A stretch of 42,268 bases of DNA from JAPLMW01 sp964619675 (GCA_964619675.1 CAZUEO010000020.1:1-42268), one strand, 5' to 3'; positions 1 through 8,606 are shown, numbered from the stretch's first letter. Notes: generated by a model not told the origin, from the sequence alone. Program-made: numbers and translations.

Positions 1-2
1 CC

Positions 3-461
3 GGCAAGCAGCAGTCGATTCAGATTAAGTCCAGTTCAGGCCTTAGCGAGCAGGAAGTTGAAAAAATGCAAAAGGACGCCGAATTTCATTCTGCCGAGGA
101 CAAGAAACGGCGCGAAGTAGTTGACCTCAAAAACCAGGCCGACCAGCTTGTTTACTCGACTGAGAAGACGCTCAAGGAGCATGGCGATAAGGTTTCAGCC
201 GATACGAGGGGCAAAATCGAATCGGCAGTAAATAACCTCAAAGAGGCCGTCAAAGGCGAGGACGGCGATGCGATAAGAAAGGCTATGGAGAATCTCGGCA
301 CAACCGCTCAGGAGCTTGGCAAGGTTCTTTACGAAGAAGCAGCAAAAAAACAGGCAGGGCAGAGTCCTAAACCGGCAGAACCGAAGGGCGGCGAAGGTCA
401 GGTTCACCGCAAAAGCGGTGATGATGTGATAGACGCCGAATTTGAGGCTAAAGACAAATAA
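3..461 (+). CDS. dnaK: DnaK (Hsp70) chaperone, C-terminal part only
   Basis: This is the last 153 codons of an Hsp70 chaperone; the 5' end lies outside the window. The visible part covers the end of the substrate-binding beta-sandwich (SIQIKSSSGLSEQEVEKM) and the whole alpha-helical lid. It closes with the acidic tail DDVIDAEFEAKDK, the bacterial DnaK hallmark. DnaK binds exposed hydrophobic peptides in the cytoplasm in an ATP-driven cycle with DnaJ and GrpE. The frame is open to the left edge, so an internal ATG at position 66 is not a real start. The gene converges on mnmE with a GC-rich hairpin in between. GrpE and DnaJ cannot be checked because they would lie upstream. Confidence 0.95.
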   Translation, partial: GKQQSIQIKSSSGLSEQEVEKMQKDAEFHSAEDKKRREVVDLKNQADQLVYSTEKTLKEHGDKVSADTRGKIESAVNNLKEAVKGEDGDAIRKAMENLGTTAQELGKVLYEEAAKKQAGQSPKPAEPKGGEGQVHRKSGDDVIDAEFEAKDK

Positions 462-479
462 CAATTGAAACCATTTAGC

Positions 480-499
480 CCCCGCCACTCGTGGCGGGG
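480..499. terminator. GC-rich hairpin between convergent dnaK and mnmE
   Basis: An 8-bp perfect stem (CCCCGCCA / TGGCGGGG) with a CTCG loop sits 18 bases after the dnaK stop and 27 bases after the mnmE stop on the other strand. It is well placed as a shared terminator. Neither side has a clear T-run, so it may instead be an mRNA 3'-end stabiliser or a repeat hairpin. Confidence 0.5.
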
Positions 500-526
500 T
501 TAGGCGGCCGCTAAATAGATGGGTTT

Positions 527-1906
527 TTATTTGCCGATGCAGAAATGCGAGAAAATCGTTTCAAGTATTTTCTCGTCAATATATTCAGCCTCGAAGGTCG
601 AGAGATTTTGCAGAGCCGAGCGTATAAACATCGCAGCCACTTCTTCGTTACCTTCTGTCAGCTCGACCAAGGCGGTTTGAATATTTTTAATCGCCTCGAT
701 TACGGCCTGTCTGTGCCTTTCAGTAAGAGCTGTTTTTTCAGCAGCTTCTGTTGTACTCGAAGTCTGTCTGATAATGCTCTGTTGTGTAAGCTCTTTGAGA
801 TTTTCAAGGCCTGTGGAATTTTTGGAGCTGGTTGCCAAAAAATCGCAGCCGAAAACCTGTTTTAACAGCGTGAGTTTTTCCGCTGTTTGGTCAGCAGTCA
901 ATAAATCACATTTTGTTGCTGCATAAATCGCAGGTTTTTTTGAGAGACGCCTGAGCACCTCTGAATCAATTGAATAATCTGGTTTTGTAATATCGACGCA
1001 GAAGATTATAACTGTAGAGTCGTTGATTGCTTTTTGAGTTGCCGTGTCGGCAAGCGATTGAATAATATCTGCAGGCCTGGTGACAAGGCCGGCACAATCG
1101 AACAGGACACAATCGCATTTGTCTAATTTCAGCCAGTGCTGCAGGATGTCGCGGGTTGTGCCGCTCTGCTGGGATACGATGCTTCTTTTTTCACCGACAA
1201 GTGTGTTGACAAGGCTGCTTTTTCCCGCATTTTCAGGGCCTGTGATTATCACCGAAGGGGCATCTACAATCTGTTCATAAGTGATTGAGCCGTCGAGGAG
1301 TTTCTCAAGGCTGCTGCGGATTTTTTCTGTTGTTTCGATGGCCTTTTTTACGGAGATTATTTCTATATCTTCTGCGGCAAAATCGAGTCCTGCCTCGATT
1401 AAACTCAAGATGTTGAGAATTTCTTCGCAAATTTGCCGGATTTTTTTCTCGACTGAGCCGCTAAAAAGTTTTTGAGCGGCTGATAACTGATACCGGTTTG
1501 AGCTTTGAATCAATTGTGCCACCGCCTCGGCCTGGGACAAATCCATCTTGCCGTTTATGTAAGCCCTGTATGTAAATTCTCCCGGCTCAGCGGCCCGGCA
1601 GCCGAGAGAAAGAAGCTTTGAAAAAAGAGATTTAACAGCCTCATCGCAGGCAAAAAGATGAATTTCAATAAGGTCATCACCTGTGTATGAATTGGGGCAG
1701 GGGAAAAGATAGAGACAGATGTTAATTTCAAGACCTTCGGCGATAGTTATCAAAGCAGACGTTATTTTTCTCTGTTTCGCAAATTCCTGTGCGGTAATGG
1801 TTTTTAGAATATCGAAGGTTTTATCGCCGCTGACCCGTATGATTTTCTTTACGGAAGGAGCTGCCCCGCTGGATACCGCAATTATTGTGTCGTCTGTGTT
1901 ATACAT
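527..1906 (-). CDS. mnmE: tRNA uridine-5-carboxymethylaminomethyl(34) synthesis GTPase MnmE
   Basis: MnmE (TrmE) works with MnmG to modify the wobble uridine of certain tRNAs. The 459-residue length is normal. The order is an N-terminal folate-binding domain, a helical domain, an inserted G domain and the helical C-terminus. The G domain shows G1 GPENAGKSS, G2 TTRD, G3 DCAG and G4 TKCD, where Asn is replaced by Thr in NKxD. The protein ends in FCIGK, which carries the conserved catalytic Cys of the CxGK motif. It is the last gene of a minus-strand operon; its start lies 24 bases after the yidC stop, an arrangement close to the widespread yidC-mnmE linkage. Confidence 0.96.
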   Translation of the reverse strand: MYNTDDTIIAVSSGAAPSVKKIIRVSGDKTFDILKTITAQEFAKQRKITSALITIAEGLEINICLYLFPCPNSYTGDDLIEIHLFACDEAVKSLFSKLLSLGCRAAEPGEFTYRAYINGKMDLSQAEAVAQLIQSSNRYQLSAAQKLFSGSVEKKIRQICEEILNILSLIEAGLDFAAEDIEIISVKKAIETTEKIRSSLEKLLDGSITYEQIVDAPSVIITGPENAGKSSLVNTLVGEKRSIVSQQSGTTRDILQHWLKLDKCDCVLFDCAGLVTRPADIIQSLADTATQKAINDSTVIIFCVDITKPDYSIDSEVLRRLSKKPAIYAATKCDLLTADQTAEKLTLLKQVFGCDFLATSSKNSTGLENLKELTQQSIIRQTSSTTEAAEKTALTERHRQAVIEAIKNIQTALVELTEGNEEVAAMFIRSALQNLSTFEAEYIDEKILETIFSHFCIGK

Positions 1907-1930
1907 AGCCGCATTTGCAGTCTATGATTA

Positions 1931-3889
1931 TCAGGAGAATTTGATTGGCGGTTTTGGCTTTTTCTTTTTGAGTTTCCCGCCTAATTTACTTGTGGTCGGC
2001 ACAAGCCCGGCCTGCTCGGTGGTTTCTTTTTCGCGGAGGTGTTTTCTTATGATGTATTGTTCAGCAAGGCCTGCGATAGTGCTCGACATTATATAAAGAT
2101 TCAGACCTGACGGCGCTCTGTAAAGGGCTATAAGCAGTATTACGGGCATCATCCACATCATCATTTTCTGCTGCTGGGCTGCCTGCGGATTGGTTGCCGC
2201 GGCGGCGGAGGAGGGCATCAGTTTTTGCTGTGCGAACATCGATATACCGAGCAGTATCGGCAGCAGGTTGAAATTTGTGCCGATGAATGAGCCGAGGATA
2301 GGTATTTTTTCCATAGCGGCCGGGAGGCTGAAAAGTGCGTCCGACGATGAAAGGTCGGTAATCCAGAAAGGCAGAAATTCTGCTCCCCTGAATTCAATAC
2401 CTGCGTAAATTGCGCTGTAAAGCGCAAACCAAATAGGCATCTGGAGCAGCATAGGCAGGCAGCCTAATATGGGTGCTGCGCCGTGCTCCTTGTAAAGCGC
2501 CATCATTTGCTTGTTCATTTCCGCTTTATTATCACCGTATTTCTGCTTTATTTCCTCGGCCATTGGGGCGAGCTTTGACATTTTCATCATTGAAATCTGA
2601 CTTTTTTTGGTAATCGGATGCAGCAGAATCCGTATAACGAAGACAAAAATTATAATAACGACACCGTAATTCGGGATGTATTGATACAGCCGGTTCATAA
2701 CGTTCAGGATGAGAAAACTCAGACCGCGGAAAATATTTCCACAGCAGGCCTGGAAGTCGATTACCTGTATAAAGCCGAGTTTTTCATAAAGCGGGTTAGT
2801 TTTGAAAAGATGTCTGTCCTTGGGGCCGATGTAAAGCTGGAAACCGCAGGAGTATTGTGTTCTTGGGGCGATGGTAACAGTTTCAGTCTGCAGTTCGACG
2901 CCGATGTTTTCATCGCCGCTGCCGGCTGTTTTGTCGGGGTCGTAGTGTATCGCAGACTTTTCGGCAATCCATCCAGCCGCTAAACCGTTCTGGTCCTGTG
3001 GAATCGGTCGTATGATGGCGGTGAAGTATTTGTTTGAAATGGAAGTCCAGAGAAACTTATAAGCGGCATTTTTATGGAACAGGGATGTCCTGCCGCCAGA
3101 ATTCTTTTCCAGCTTTTTAATATTTAATTTTGTTACTTCAACAGAGCCCTGATGGTTTAAAAAGCCTGTTGTTATCGTTCTTGTATCGACTCTTTCGTTT
3201 TCTCTTGATATTCCGATCGGGCCAAGCATATCAAGAGATGTCTTGATTTCAGAATTACTCAAGTTGCCCAGTGTGATATCACAATCCAGCAGGCAATCTT
3301 CCGGCCGGAGAGTATATTTTTTTGTCAGTTTGACAAATTCGCCGCCGCCTTTGAGGATTGTTGCGTAAAAACTTATTGTTTGTGAGCCGTCGGCGTTTTT
3401 AGCTGTGCCGCTGCTTTGCCAGTTGAGCCGGTCGAGCGGGAAAGCCTTTGCCAAATCCGGCAGCAGCAGTTTTTTACCTGCCATAGTGTCTGCTTTGCCG
3501 TCGCCGGACAGCAATTCAAGCGGCTGGGGATTTTCGTGATTGCGGTTGTCATAGTCGCGCAGTTTTGCAGAGACAATCGCGGCCCCTTTTGTGGTAAATT
3601 TAAGTTCGAGTTTATAAGGATTTTTTTTTGCCGGCAAAACAGAGCCGAGCGTGAATGTTTTTTCCTCCGCGCTTACAGCGGTAATCTGGGATGTGGATGT
3701 GGGTGTTTCCGGCAGGGGGGCAATCTCGGGCAGGCGGCCAGGGGCGGGCAAATTAGCCTCGGCGGCCAGAGTTATGATTTGCTTTGCGGTATTTTGCCGT
3801 TTTACAAATATGCCTGAATCAAATATCAAAAAGCCGCATATAATAAGGTATGCACAAATAAGCAGGGTAAACAGTTTTTTTGCATCCAT
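1931..3889 (-). CDS. yidC: Membrane protein insertase YidC
   Basis: YidC inserts and folds inner-membrane proteins, alone or with SecYEG. The 652-residue protein has an N-terminal membrane anchor (LLICAYLIICGFLIF), a large periplasmic beta-sandwich domain to about residue 370, and the conserved five-helix insertase domain. The insertase part shows VVIIIFVFVIRILLHPIT, which holds the groove Arg, then GCLPMLLQMPIWFALY and a late APSGLNLY segment. The tail is short and rich in Lys (GGKLKKKKPKPP), suited to ribosome contact. The long periplasmic domain is typical of diderm bacteria. It lies 5 bases after the metallophosphoesterase stop and 24 bases before mnmE, so the three genes are almost certainly co-transcribed. 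Confidence 0.96.
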   Translation of the reverse strand: MDAKKLFTLLICAYLIICGFLIFDSGIFVKRQNTAKQIITLAAEANLPAPGRLPEIAPLPETPTSTSQITAVSAEEKTFTLGSVLPAKKNPYKLELKFTTKGAAIVSAKLRDYDNRNHENPQPLELLSGDGKADTMAGKKLLLPDLAKAFPLDRLNWQSSGTAKNADGSQTISFYATILKGGGEFVKLTKKYTLRPEDCLLDCDITLGNLSNSEIKTSLDMLGPIGISRENERVDTRTITTGFLNHQGSVEVTKLNIKKLEKNSGGRTSLFHKNAAYKFLWTSISNKYFTAIIRPIPQDQNGLAAGWIAEKSAIHYDPDKTAGSGDENIGVELQTETVTIAPRTQYSCGFQLYIGPKDRHLFKTNPLYEKLGFIQVIDFQACCGNIFRGLSFLILNVMNRLYQYIPNYGVVIIIFVFVIRILLHPITKKSQISMMKMSKLAPMAEEIKQKYGDNKAEMNKQMMALYKEHGAAPILGCLPMLLQMPIWFALYSAIYAGIEFRGAEFLPFWITDLSSSDALFSLPAAMEKIPILGSFIGTNFNLLPILLGISMFAQQKLMPSSAAAATNPQAAQQQKMMMWMMPVILLIALYRAPSGLNLYIMSSTIAGLAEQYIIRKHLREKETTEQAGLVPTTSKLGGKLKKKKPKPPIKFS

Positions 3890-3894
3890 TCTTT

Positions 3895-4671
3895 TTATCG
3901 TCCTTCGCTTAGCCTGTCGGCCTCGAAATTGTCGAGCTCCTCGACACTGTAGATTTTATTTTGGGTGGTTTTGTAATCGTAGTCAAGCCTGACGAAGTGG
4001 ATGTTGTTCTTCTCGATATAGACATAGCTTGCCCTGTTGTCTTTGTCTCTCGGTTGGCCTACGGAGCCGACGTTTATGATAGCTCTTTCTTCGGGTATTA
4101 TGGGATAGACATAGTCAAGCTCATCCGGGGCATAGAAATCAGGGTCGTCGAGGAAAACGCCCGGCAGGTGAGTATGTCCTATGAAGCAGATGTGCTTAAC
4201 ACGGTCGAACAGTGCGGTTATTTTTGTGGGTGTTGTATATACGTCATCGGGAAAGACGTATTCATTTATAGGTTTTCTTGGCGAAGCATGCACGAAGTCC
4301 AGAACCGCTTTTCCACCGTTAAGCTCGGTATGAAGTGTCCATCTCATCCGCTGGCTTCCCAGGTAATTCCAGCGGTTGTGCCGCTTTTCGGAGCCCGGTT
4401 CGGTTTCGAGCTGGCTTCTTGTCCAGAAGCTTGCCCGTTCGGCGCCAAGATTGAAGTTTGTCGGCTCGTACAGTATAGCGTAATCGTGATTGCCCATTAC
4501 GCAATTCTGCGTTTTATCTATCACAAGATCCAGACAGTCCTTGGGGTCCGGCCCATAGCCGATTATATCGCCGAGGCAGTAAATTGTTTTTATGCTTCTT
4601 TGTTCAATGTCCGCCAGCACAGTTGTCAGTGCTTCGAGATTTGAATGTATGTCGCTTATTATAGCAAACAT
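3895..4671 (-). CDS. Calcineurin-like metallophosphoesterase (YfcE/MJ0936-like)
   Basis: This is a 258-residue cytoplasmic dimetal phosphoesterase. All ligand motifs are visible: SDIHSNLEAL near the start, GDIIGYGPDP, GNHDYA, VHASPR and GHTHLPG. A closing NVGSVGQPRD motif is typical of the YfcE/MJ0936 group of phosphodiesterases. The real substrate cannot be told from sequence; cyclic nucleotides, phosphoproteins and artificial phosphodiesters are all reported for relatives. It is the first gene of the operon with yidC and mnmE (5-base gap). No signal peptide is seen. Confidence 0.9.
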   Translation of the reverse strand: MFAIISDIHSNLEALTTVLADIEQRSIKTIYCLGDIIGYGPDPKDCLDLVIDKTQNCVMGNHDYAILYEPTNFNLGAERASFWTRSQLETEPGSEKRHNRWNYLGSQRMRWTLHTELNGGKAVLDFVHASPRKPINEYVFPDDVYTTPTKITALFDRVKHICFIGHTHLPGVFLDDPDFYAPDELDYVYPIIPEERAIINVGSVGQPRDKDNRASYVYIEKNNIHFVRLDYDYKTTQNKIYSVEELDNFEADRLSEGR

Positions 4672-5172
4672 GCGGTATTCCTGCTTAACTAAACTACTGT
4701 TTGTTCACAGAATAGAGAGAGTACTTATATCAGAAAAGTTGTTGTTATTCCAGTATCGAATATAGGCCTGCGGCAAAAGGAGCCTGTGGTGTCGGGGTAT
4801 GTTGGCTATGCCTCATTAGTTTCTTTGAGCCGGTGTCCTGACGTAATTTGCTGAATTGTTAGCTCGGGAAGGGTGATTCTGAGGGGGATTTTTCTTTTGC
4901 CATAAAGCAATAAAGTGGATATACAATAAACATAATATGGTCCGTTTATATTTTATACTAAGTTGTTTATAGGACTTAGTTTTTGGATGTGAAATTTTCA
5001 GGAAGTTATACAGCATTTCATTTTGTTTGTAACTCATTGTGAAAAAAGGGTATATGGAATTACCATTTTTTTATATGGGGAATATTTTGTAAAATGAATT
5101 TATATTGATACGGGTTTTGGTCAATTATGAGTTATGTAGGGAATTATTAAGTAGTTATGATTGATTATTGTC
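4672..5172. other. AT-rich intergenic region, no gene supported
   Basis: This divergent spacer separates the metallophosphoesterase operon from the LRR gene. It must hold the promoter of the minus-strand operon, but I could not single out a convincing -35/-10 pair for it. A 73-codon minus-strand frame at 4816-5037 has no recognisable domain and an unlikely Lys/Asn-rich composition, so I do not call it. Confidence 0.5.
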
Positions 5173-5201
5173 TTGACAAAGTTCCCTGATTTTGGTATTT
5201 T
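5173..5201 (+). promoter_or_regulatory. Sigma-70 type promoter of the LRR-dockerin gene
   Basis: A perfect TTGACA (5173-5178) is followed after exactly 17 bases by TATTTT (5196-5201). The predicted start near 5208 gives a 5' leader of about 128 bases ahead of the ATG at 5336. Confidence 0.7.
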
Positions 5202-5262
5202 ATGGGTTGTATATAACTTAGGGAAAATAGATAAAGAAGGGAACGTAATATTTCTAAAAATT

Positions 5263-5312
5263 GCATCTGTGGGTGGTACTACGGATTCCGACCTAAGAAC
5301 CGAACCGGATGC
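5263..5312 (+). promoter_or_regulatory. Structured leader element ahead of the LRR gene
   Basis: In the 5' leader a 7-bp stem (GCATCTG 5263-5269 with CGGATGC 5306-5312, one G-U pair) closes a 50-base domain. Inside it a GGT/ACC pair (5275-5277, 5291-5293) and a CGG/CCG mini-hairpin (5282-5290) can form. A strong AGGAGG ribosome site (5322-5327) follows 9 bases later, with 8 bases to the ATG. The fold is drawn by hand, and no known riboswitch class was recognised. Confidence 0.35.
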
Positions 5313-5335
5313 AGACAGTATAGGAGGTAATAATT

Positions 5336-6505
5336 ATGACACGCATATTTATTTTTTTGTTGGTTTTGGTAGTTGCGGGCATTTCTTCGGCAGCCCCTGT
5401 AGTATTTAATGACCCCAATCTTGAGGTTGCGGTTGAGACTGAGCTGGGCATAAGTAACCCGAATGCGACTGAGATGTTGTTGTTAACTTCTCTCGATGCT
5501 AATCATCTGGGAATTTCAGACTTGACCGGCCTTCAGACCGCGACAAATCTGACAACTCTTCGTCTTAGTAATAATAATATTAGCGCCCTCGATTTGCTCG
5601 CAGGCCTTACAAAGATGAAAAATCTTTACCTGGGGGGTAATCCAAGCATTAATAGTTTGTTTCCTCTTTCCGGCATGACCGACCTGAGAAACCTCAGAGT
5701 GAGCGGCGGCAATGTAATGAACATCAGTGTTGTATCTAACTTTAAAAAACTGGTGTGGCTGCATTTAAGCGATAACATAATTTCAGATATAACACCCATA
5801 GCCGATGTTAATACTCTCAAGTATTTGTATCTTGCCAGCAATAATATCTCGGACATTAACACTTTGGCAGATCCGAATTTAAATAAAATTAGAGAGCTTG
5901 ATTTGTCTGATAACTTAATTTCGAATATAAATGCGCTTTCAGGTTTATCAAATCTGTTGAATTTGAAGCTTCGTTTCAATGATATAACTGACATGAATTC
6001 GCTCGAGAATTTAACGGGACTTAAGTCTCTTTATATGTCGGGTAATTATGACCTTGCGGATATTAATGCCATAAAAGATATGAACAATTTGGTGGAATTA
6101 GCGTTTACCGATGCTAATGTAAGCAATATCTCCGTGCTTGGCGATGTTAATCAAATACAGTTTTTATGGCTCGGATACAATTTTATTCGGGATATTAGTG
6201 CGTTAACAAAATTCACTAATCTGAGCGCGCTCAATCTTCGTTATAACCCGTTGAGTTTCGAATCATACTGTAATTATCTTAAAACAATTATCAATAATAA
6301 ACCCTCTGCAAGCATAGTAAGTGATAGACTTATCGATGACCGTTTTACGGATGCAAATGACTTGAAGGTCTTTGCCAGCAAGTGGCTGAGAAATGATTGC
6401 AGTTTGGGCAATGGTTTTTGCAGCGGTGCGGACTTTGATGAAAACGGCAACGTGGCCTTCTTTGATTTCGCTATTTTTGCCGAGTGGTGGATGTATAGCC
6501 CGTAA
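5336..6505 (+). CDS. Secreted leucine-rich-repeat protein with dockerin-like C-terminus
   Basis: The 389-residue protein starts with a clear signal peptide (MTRIFIFLLVLVVAGISSAA). About ten internalin-like 22-residue LRRs follow, with the pattern LxxLxLxxNxIxDIxxL. A C-terminal segment of about 50 residues carries FASKWLRNDC and a calcium-loop motif DFDENGNVAFFDF, followed by FAEWW. That tail is the dockerin/EF-hand-like module common at the ends of planctomycete secreted proteins. LRRs of this type mediate protein or carbohydrate binding. The likely role is an extracellular adhesion or scaffold-bound protein; the partner is unknown. The ATG is fixed by the strong AGGAGG site. The gene is monocistronic, with its own promoter and terminator. 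Confidence 0.85.
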   Translation: MTRIFIFLLVLVVAGISSAAPVVFNDPNLEVAVETELGISNPNATEMLLLTSLDANHLGISDLTGLQTATNLTTLRLSNNNISALDLLAGLTKMKNLYLGGNPSINSLFPLSGMTDLRNLRVSGGNVMNISVVSNFKKLVWLHLSDNIISDITPIADVNTLKYLYLASNNISDINTLADPNLNKIRELDLSDNLISNINALSGLSNLLNLKLRFNDITDMNSLENLTGLKSLYMSGNYDLADINAIKDMNNLVELAFTDANVSNISVLGDVNQIQFLWLGYNFIRDISALTKFTNLSALNLRYNPLSFESYCNYLKTIINNKPSASIVSDRLIDDRFTDANDLKVFASKWLRNDCSLGNGFCSGADFDENGNVAFFDFAIFAEWWMYSP

Positions 6506-6524
6506 TCGAGAGGCAGTAATTTTG

Positions 6525-6554
6525 AAAAGGCCGTTGTAATAAACGGCCTTTTTT
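6525..6554 (+). terminator. Rho-independent terminator of the LRR gene
   Basis: An 11-bp stem (AAAAGGCCGTT 6525-6535 with AACGGCCTTTT 6542-6552) with a 6-base loop runs into a T-run, 19 bases after the stop codon. It may also work weakly on the other strand. Confidence 0.85.
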
Positions 6555-6579
6555 ATGTGATTGTCCCGTTAAAGACAGG

Positions 6580-6603
6580 CTGCTTAGAGATATCTCTAAG
6601 CAG
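6580..6603. repeat. 24-bp perfect palindrome
   Basis: Positions 6580-6603 read identically on both strands, with GAGATATCTC at the centre, and lie 9 bases beyond the deacetylase stop. It could be a cruciform, a 3'-end processing hairpin for the minus-strand transcript, or a binding site. No T-run follows on the minus strand, so it is not a classical terminator. Confidence 0.6.
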
Positions 6604-6612
6604 GAGGCAGTG

Positions 6613-7488
6613 TCAGGTCGAACTTTTTGTTAGAGCCATTTTTTTAGATGTTGCGACAAAATATTCCTCATATTCTTTTAGGAATCCAGCAAAAGAAATA
6701 TATTCATTGGTTGCAATAATTTTTCTCAGTTTCGCTTTTGTTGTCTTTAAATTAATATAAGATTTAAAGCGCCTTTTTAGGTTCATAGCTAACCTGGGTT
6801 GATTGATATCAATTTCTCTGGGGTGAATATAATAAATAACAGGCCTATTTTCATTAGCGACCTGTTTTTTCATAATTTTTATTAACCAATATGGGAATAG
6901 TCTCAGGTACCCCCCTCCAAAAAAGCAAATATTTTTTGATAAAAAGTGAGCAACCGTGATAGGAAATTCATAGAAATCAAAATCTGCAATTTTGAAAGGA
7001 TGTAAATTTGCTTCTAAAAAACAGCCGTGCCCTCTCTTAGCTGGAAATAGGGAAGAATCGTATTTGTAACCCGCTTTTGCTAATTGAGCAAATGCCCACG
7101 TAGTTTCTGGAATAATTGAGAACCCCGGTGCTCTATAACCGATGACTTCTGTACCAGAAATGTTTTCTAATAGGTGCTTTGTTTTACTAATATCTTCATA
7201 AAATTGACTTTCCGTTTGTGTATATATTAGCTGGTGTGCATAACCGTGGGAGGCAATTTCGTGCTTGCGTTTGGATGCTTCTATTACTAATTGAGGATAT
7301 TTCTCAGCTATCCATCCTAAAAAGAAACAGGTTGCTCTGACATTTTTTTCTTCAAGAATATCCAAAATATTTAGAAAATTATTTTCTATCCGAGATTCTA
7401 AGTTGTCCCACTCATGTAAATTGGGTGTTGATTCCAGCTCAAGAATATGAAACCAATCTTCGACGTCAATTGAAATGATATCTTTCAT
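6613..7488 (-). CDS. XrtA/PEP-CTERM-type polysaccharide deacetylase
   Basis: This is a 291-residue NodB-fold carbohydrate esterase. The catalytic start SIDVEDWFH, the metal-binding motif SHGYAHQ and the substrate motif GYRAPGFS are visible. So is the C-terminal GGGYLRLFP / YYIHPREID segment that marks the family found beside exosortase (XrtA) exopolysaccharide loci. It would remove acetyl groups from N-acetylated sugars of the exported polymer. No exosortase or PEP-CTERM protein is in the window, so the link to protein sorting is inferred from family knowledge. The start lies 4 bases after the methyltransferase stop, with an AAAGGA-type ribosome site inside that gene's end, so the two are coupled. 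Confidence 0.88.
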   Translation of the reverse strand: MKDIISIDVEDWFHILELESTPNLHEWDNLESRIENNFLNILDILEEKNVRATCFFLGWIAEKYPQLVIEASKRKHEIASHGYAHQLIYTQTESQFYEDISKTKHLLENISGTEVIGYRAPGFSIIPETTWAFAQLAKAGYKYDSSLFPAKRGHGCFLEANLHPFKIADFDFYEFPITVAHFLSKNICFFGGGYLRLFPYWLIKIMKKQVANENRPVIYYIHPREIDINQPRLAMNLKRRFKSYINLKTTKAKLRKIIATNEYISFAGFLKEYEEYFVATSKKMALTKSST

Positions 7489-7492
7489 TTAT

Positions 7493-8137
7493 TTAGTCCT
7501 TTTTGAGGAATAATGTTACAAAAAAGTCACGACTGATTTTTTCTATTTTATAATCAAGAGGTTCAAACTTGGAAAACAAATCAATTAGATCCTTTTCCTT
7601 ATACATATAAAGGGGGCATCTTTTTTTATATCGGAGTTTTCGTTGAGCTGCTAAAATTCCTCCTTCCCTGGGAAAACTAAGTAGTATTTTGTCTTCGGTT
7701 AATGTAATGACTTTATTAATTAATTTAACAGGGTCAGATATATAGTCCATGAATCCCATTGATATTGAATAATTAAATTTAACATTTGTATGAAAGTTAA
7801 AAACATCGGCAACAATAAATTCGCATTTGTGGAATACGTTCTCAGTTTTAGATTTTCGTATTGCGATACTGATCATCTCGGCAGCAAAATCAACACCTAC
7901 GACTTTTTCCGCCCCCGCTTTGGAAAGCGCAATGGCATAATGTCCAGGCCCGCAACCAATATCAAAAACAGTCTTACCTTGTATTGGATAAGTATACTCC
8001 ATGGTTTTTTCGAAACGCAACCTCATACTTTTACGAAATATTGGATTAATAATGTAATTGAGTATATTCTTGGGAACCCTATACAATGCATCAAAATCAT
8101 ATGCATATTTATCGAAGAACTGCTTAGTGTCTTTCAT
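7493..8137 (-). CDS. Class I SAM-dependent methyltransferase
   Basis: The Rossmann-fold methyltransferase motif I is clear (VFDIGCGPGHYAIALSKAG), followed by the acidic residue in GVDFAAEM and motif IV-like ISMGFMDYI. I chose the ATG at 8137 over the in-frame ATG at 8149 because a GAGG ribosome site sits 6 bases upstream of it. This gives 214 residues. The substrate is not evident. The position directly before the polysaccharide deacetylase suggests a role in modifying the sugar polymer or its precursor. The composition is AT-richer than the neighbouring EPS operon. A promoter lies about 250 bases upstream. Confidence 0.8.
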   Translation of the reverse strand: MKDTKQFFDKYAYDFDALYRVPKNILNYIINPIFRKSMRLRFEKTMEYTYPIQGKTVFDIGCGPGHYAIALSKAGAEKVVGVDFAAEMISIAIRKSKTENVFHKCEFIVADVFNFHTNVKFNYSISMGFMDYISDPVKLINKVITLTEDKILLSFPREGGILAAQRKLRYKKRCPLYMYKEKDLIDLFSKFEPLDYKIEKISRDFFVTLFLKKD

Positions 8138-8345
8138 GGAAATCCTCATTAATTTTAAACGAAGTCTTTATTTATATTTCAATGGGTCTAATGCCGCAAA
8201 TCACGTAGTATGGCGCAAGGAACATGCCCTGTCGCCTCAGGAGTTACCATATGAATGAAAAACAAACAGTTACTAAAACAGATAGCACTCGCCCAGATTC
8301 GTCTTTATGTTAAACTTATTAGGAGCATCAAAAGGTTTCTTAATA
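8138..8345 (-). other. Long leader of the methyltransferase unit
   Basis: This is untranslated sequence between the promoter at 8392-8420 and the methyltransferase. It contains a GC-rich hairpin at 8212-8236 (GGCG/CGCC outer pairs, inner CAAGG/CC-TG pairing) that stands out in otherwise AT-rich DNA. No known RNA family was recognised. Confidence 0.35.
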
Positions 8346-8375
8346 TTATGATTCAAGATTCTGTTTTTCTTTCAT
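8346..8375 (-). CDS. Possible 9-residue leader peptide
   Basis: On the minus strand, just after the promoter, GAAGGA lies 6 bases before an ATG that opens MKEKQNLES and then a stop. The good ribosome site and promoter-proximal place fit a leader peptide. The peptide has no run of one amino acid that would suggest classic attenuation, so this is tentative. Confidence 0.25.
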   Translation of the reverse strand: MKEKQNLES

Positions 8376-8391
8376 AGATATTCCTTCTTTT

Positions 8392-8420
8392 ATTATAACC
8401 TGTTTGAAATTATCTGTCAT
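8392..8420 (-). promoter_or_regulatory. Sigma-70 type promoter of the methyltransferase-deacetylase unit
   Basis: Read on the minus strand, ATGACA (8420-8415) is followed after 17 bases by a perfect TATAAT (8397-8392). Transcription would start near 8385 and run into the methyltransferase gene about 250 bases on. The rest of the stretch up to 8606 shows no gene. Confidence 0.7.
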
Positions 8421-8606
8421 TATGAAACTGGCCTTTTCGAGTAAATAGGCAATTTAGCAAAAACTTCTTCTATATACTATATCCTGTCTTCTGTTTTGGA
8501 TAGTTAATATTTACGGTGATCCCCAAAAATACACTTTGTCATTTCACTCCTGACAATAAAATTTATAGAGATGCCATAGTTATCAGTGATTAAATTAGTT
8601 GCAAAC

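Noticed and set aside
4816..5037. 73-codon minus-strand frame before the metallophosphoesterase
   Set aside because: AT-rich intergenic composition, no domain, no ribosome site.
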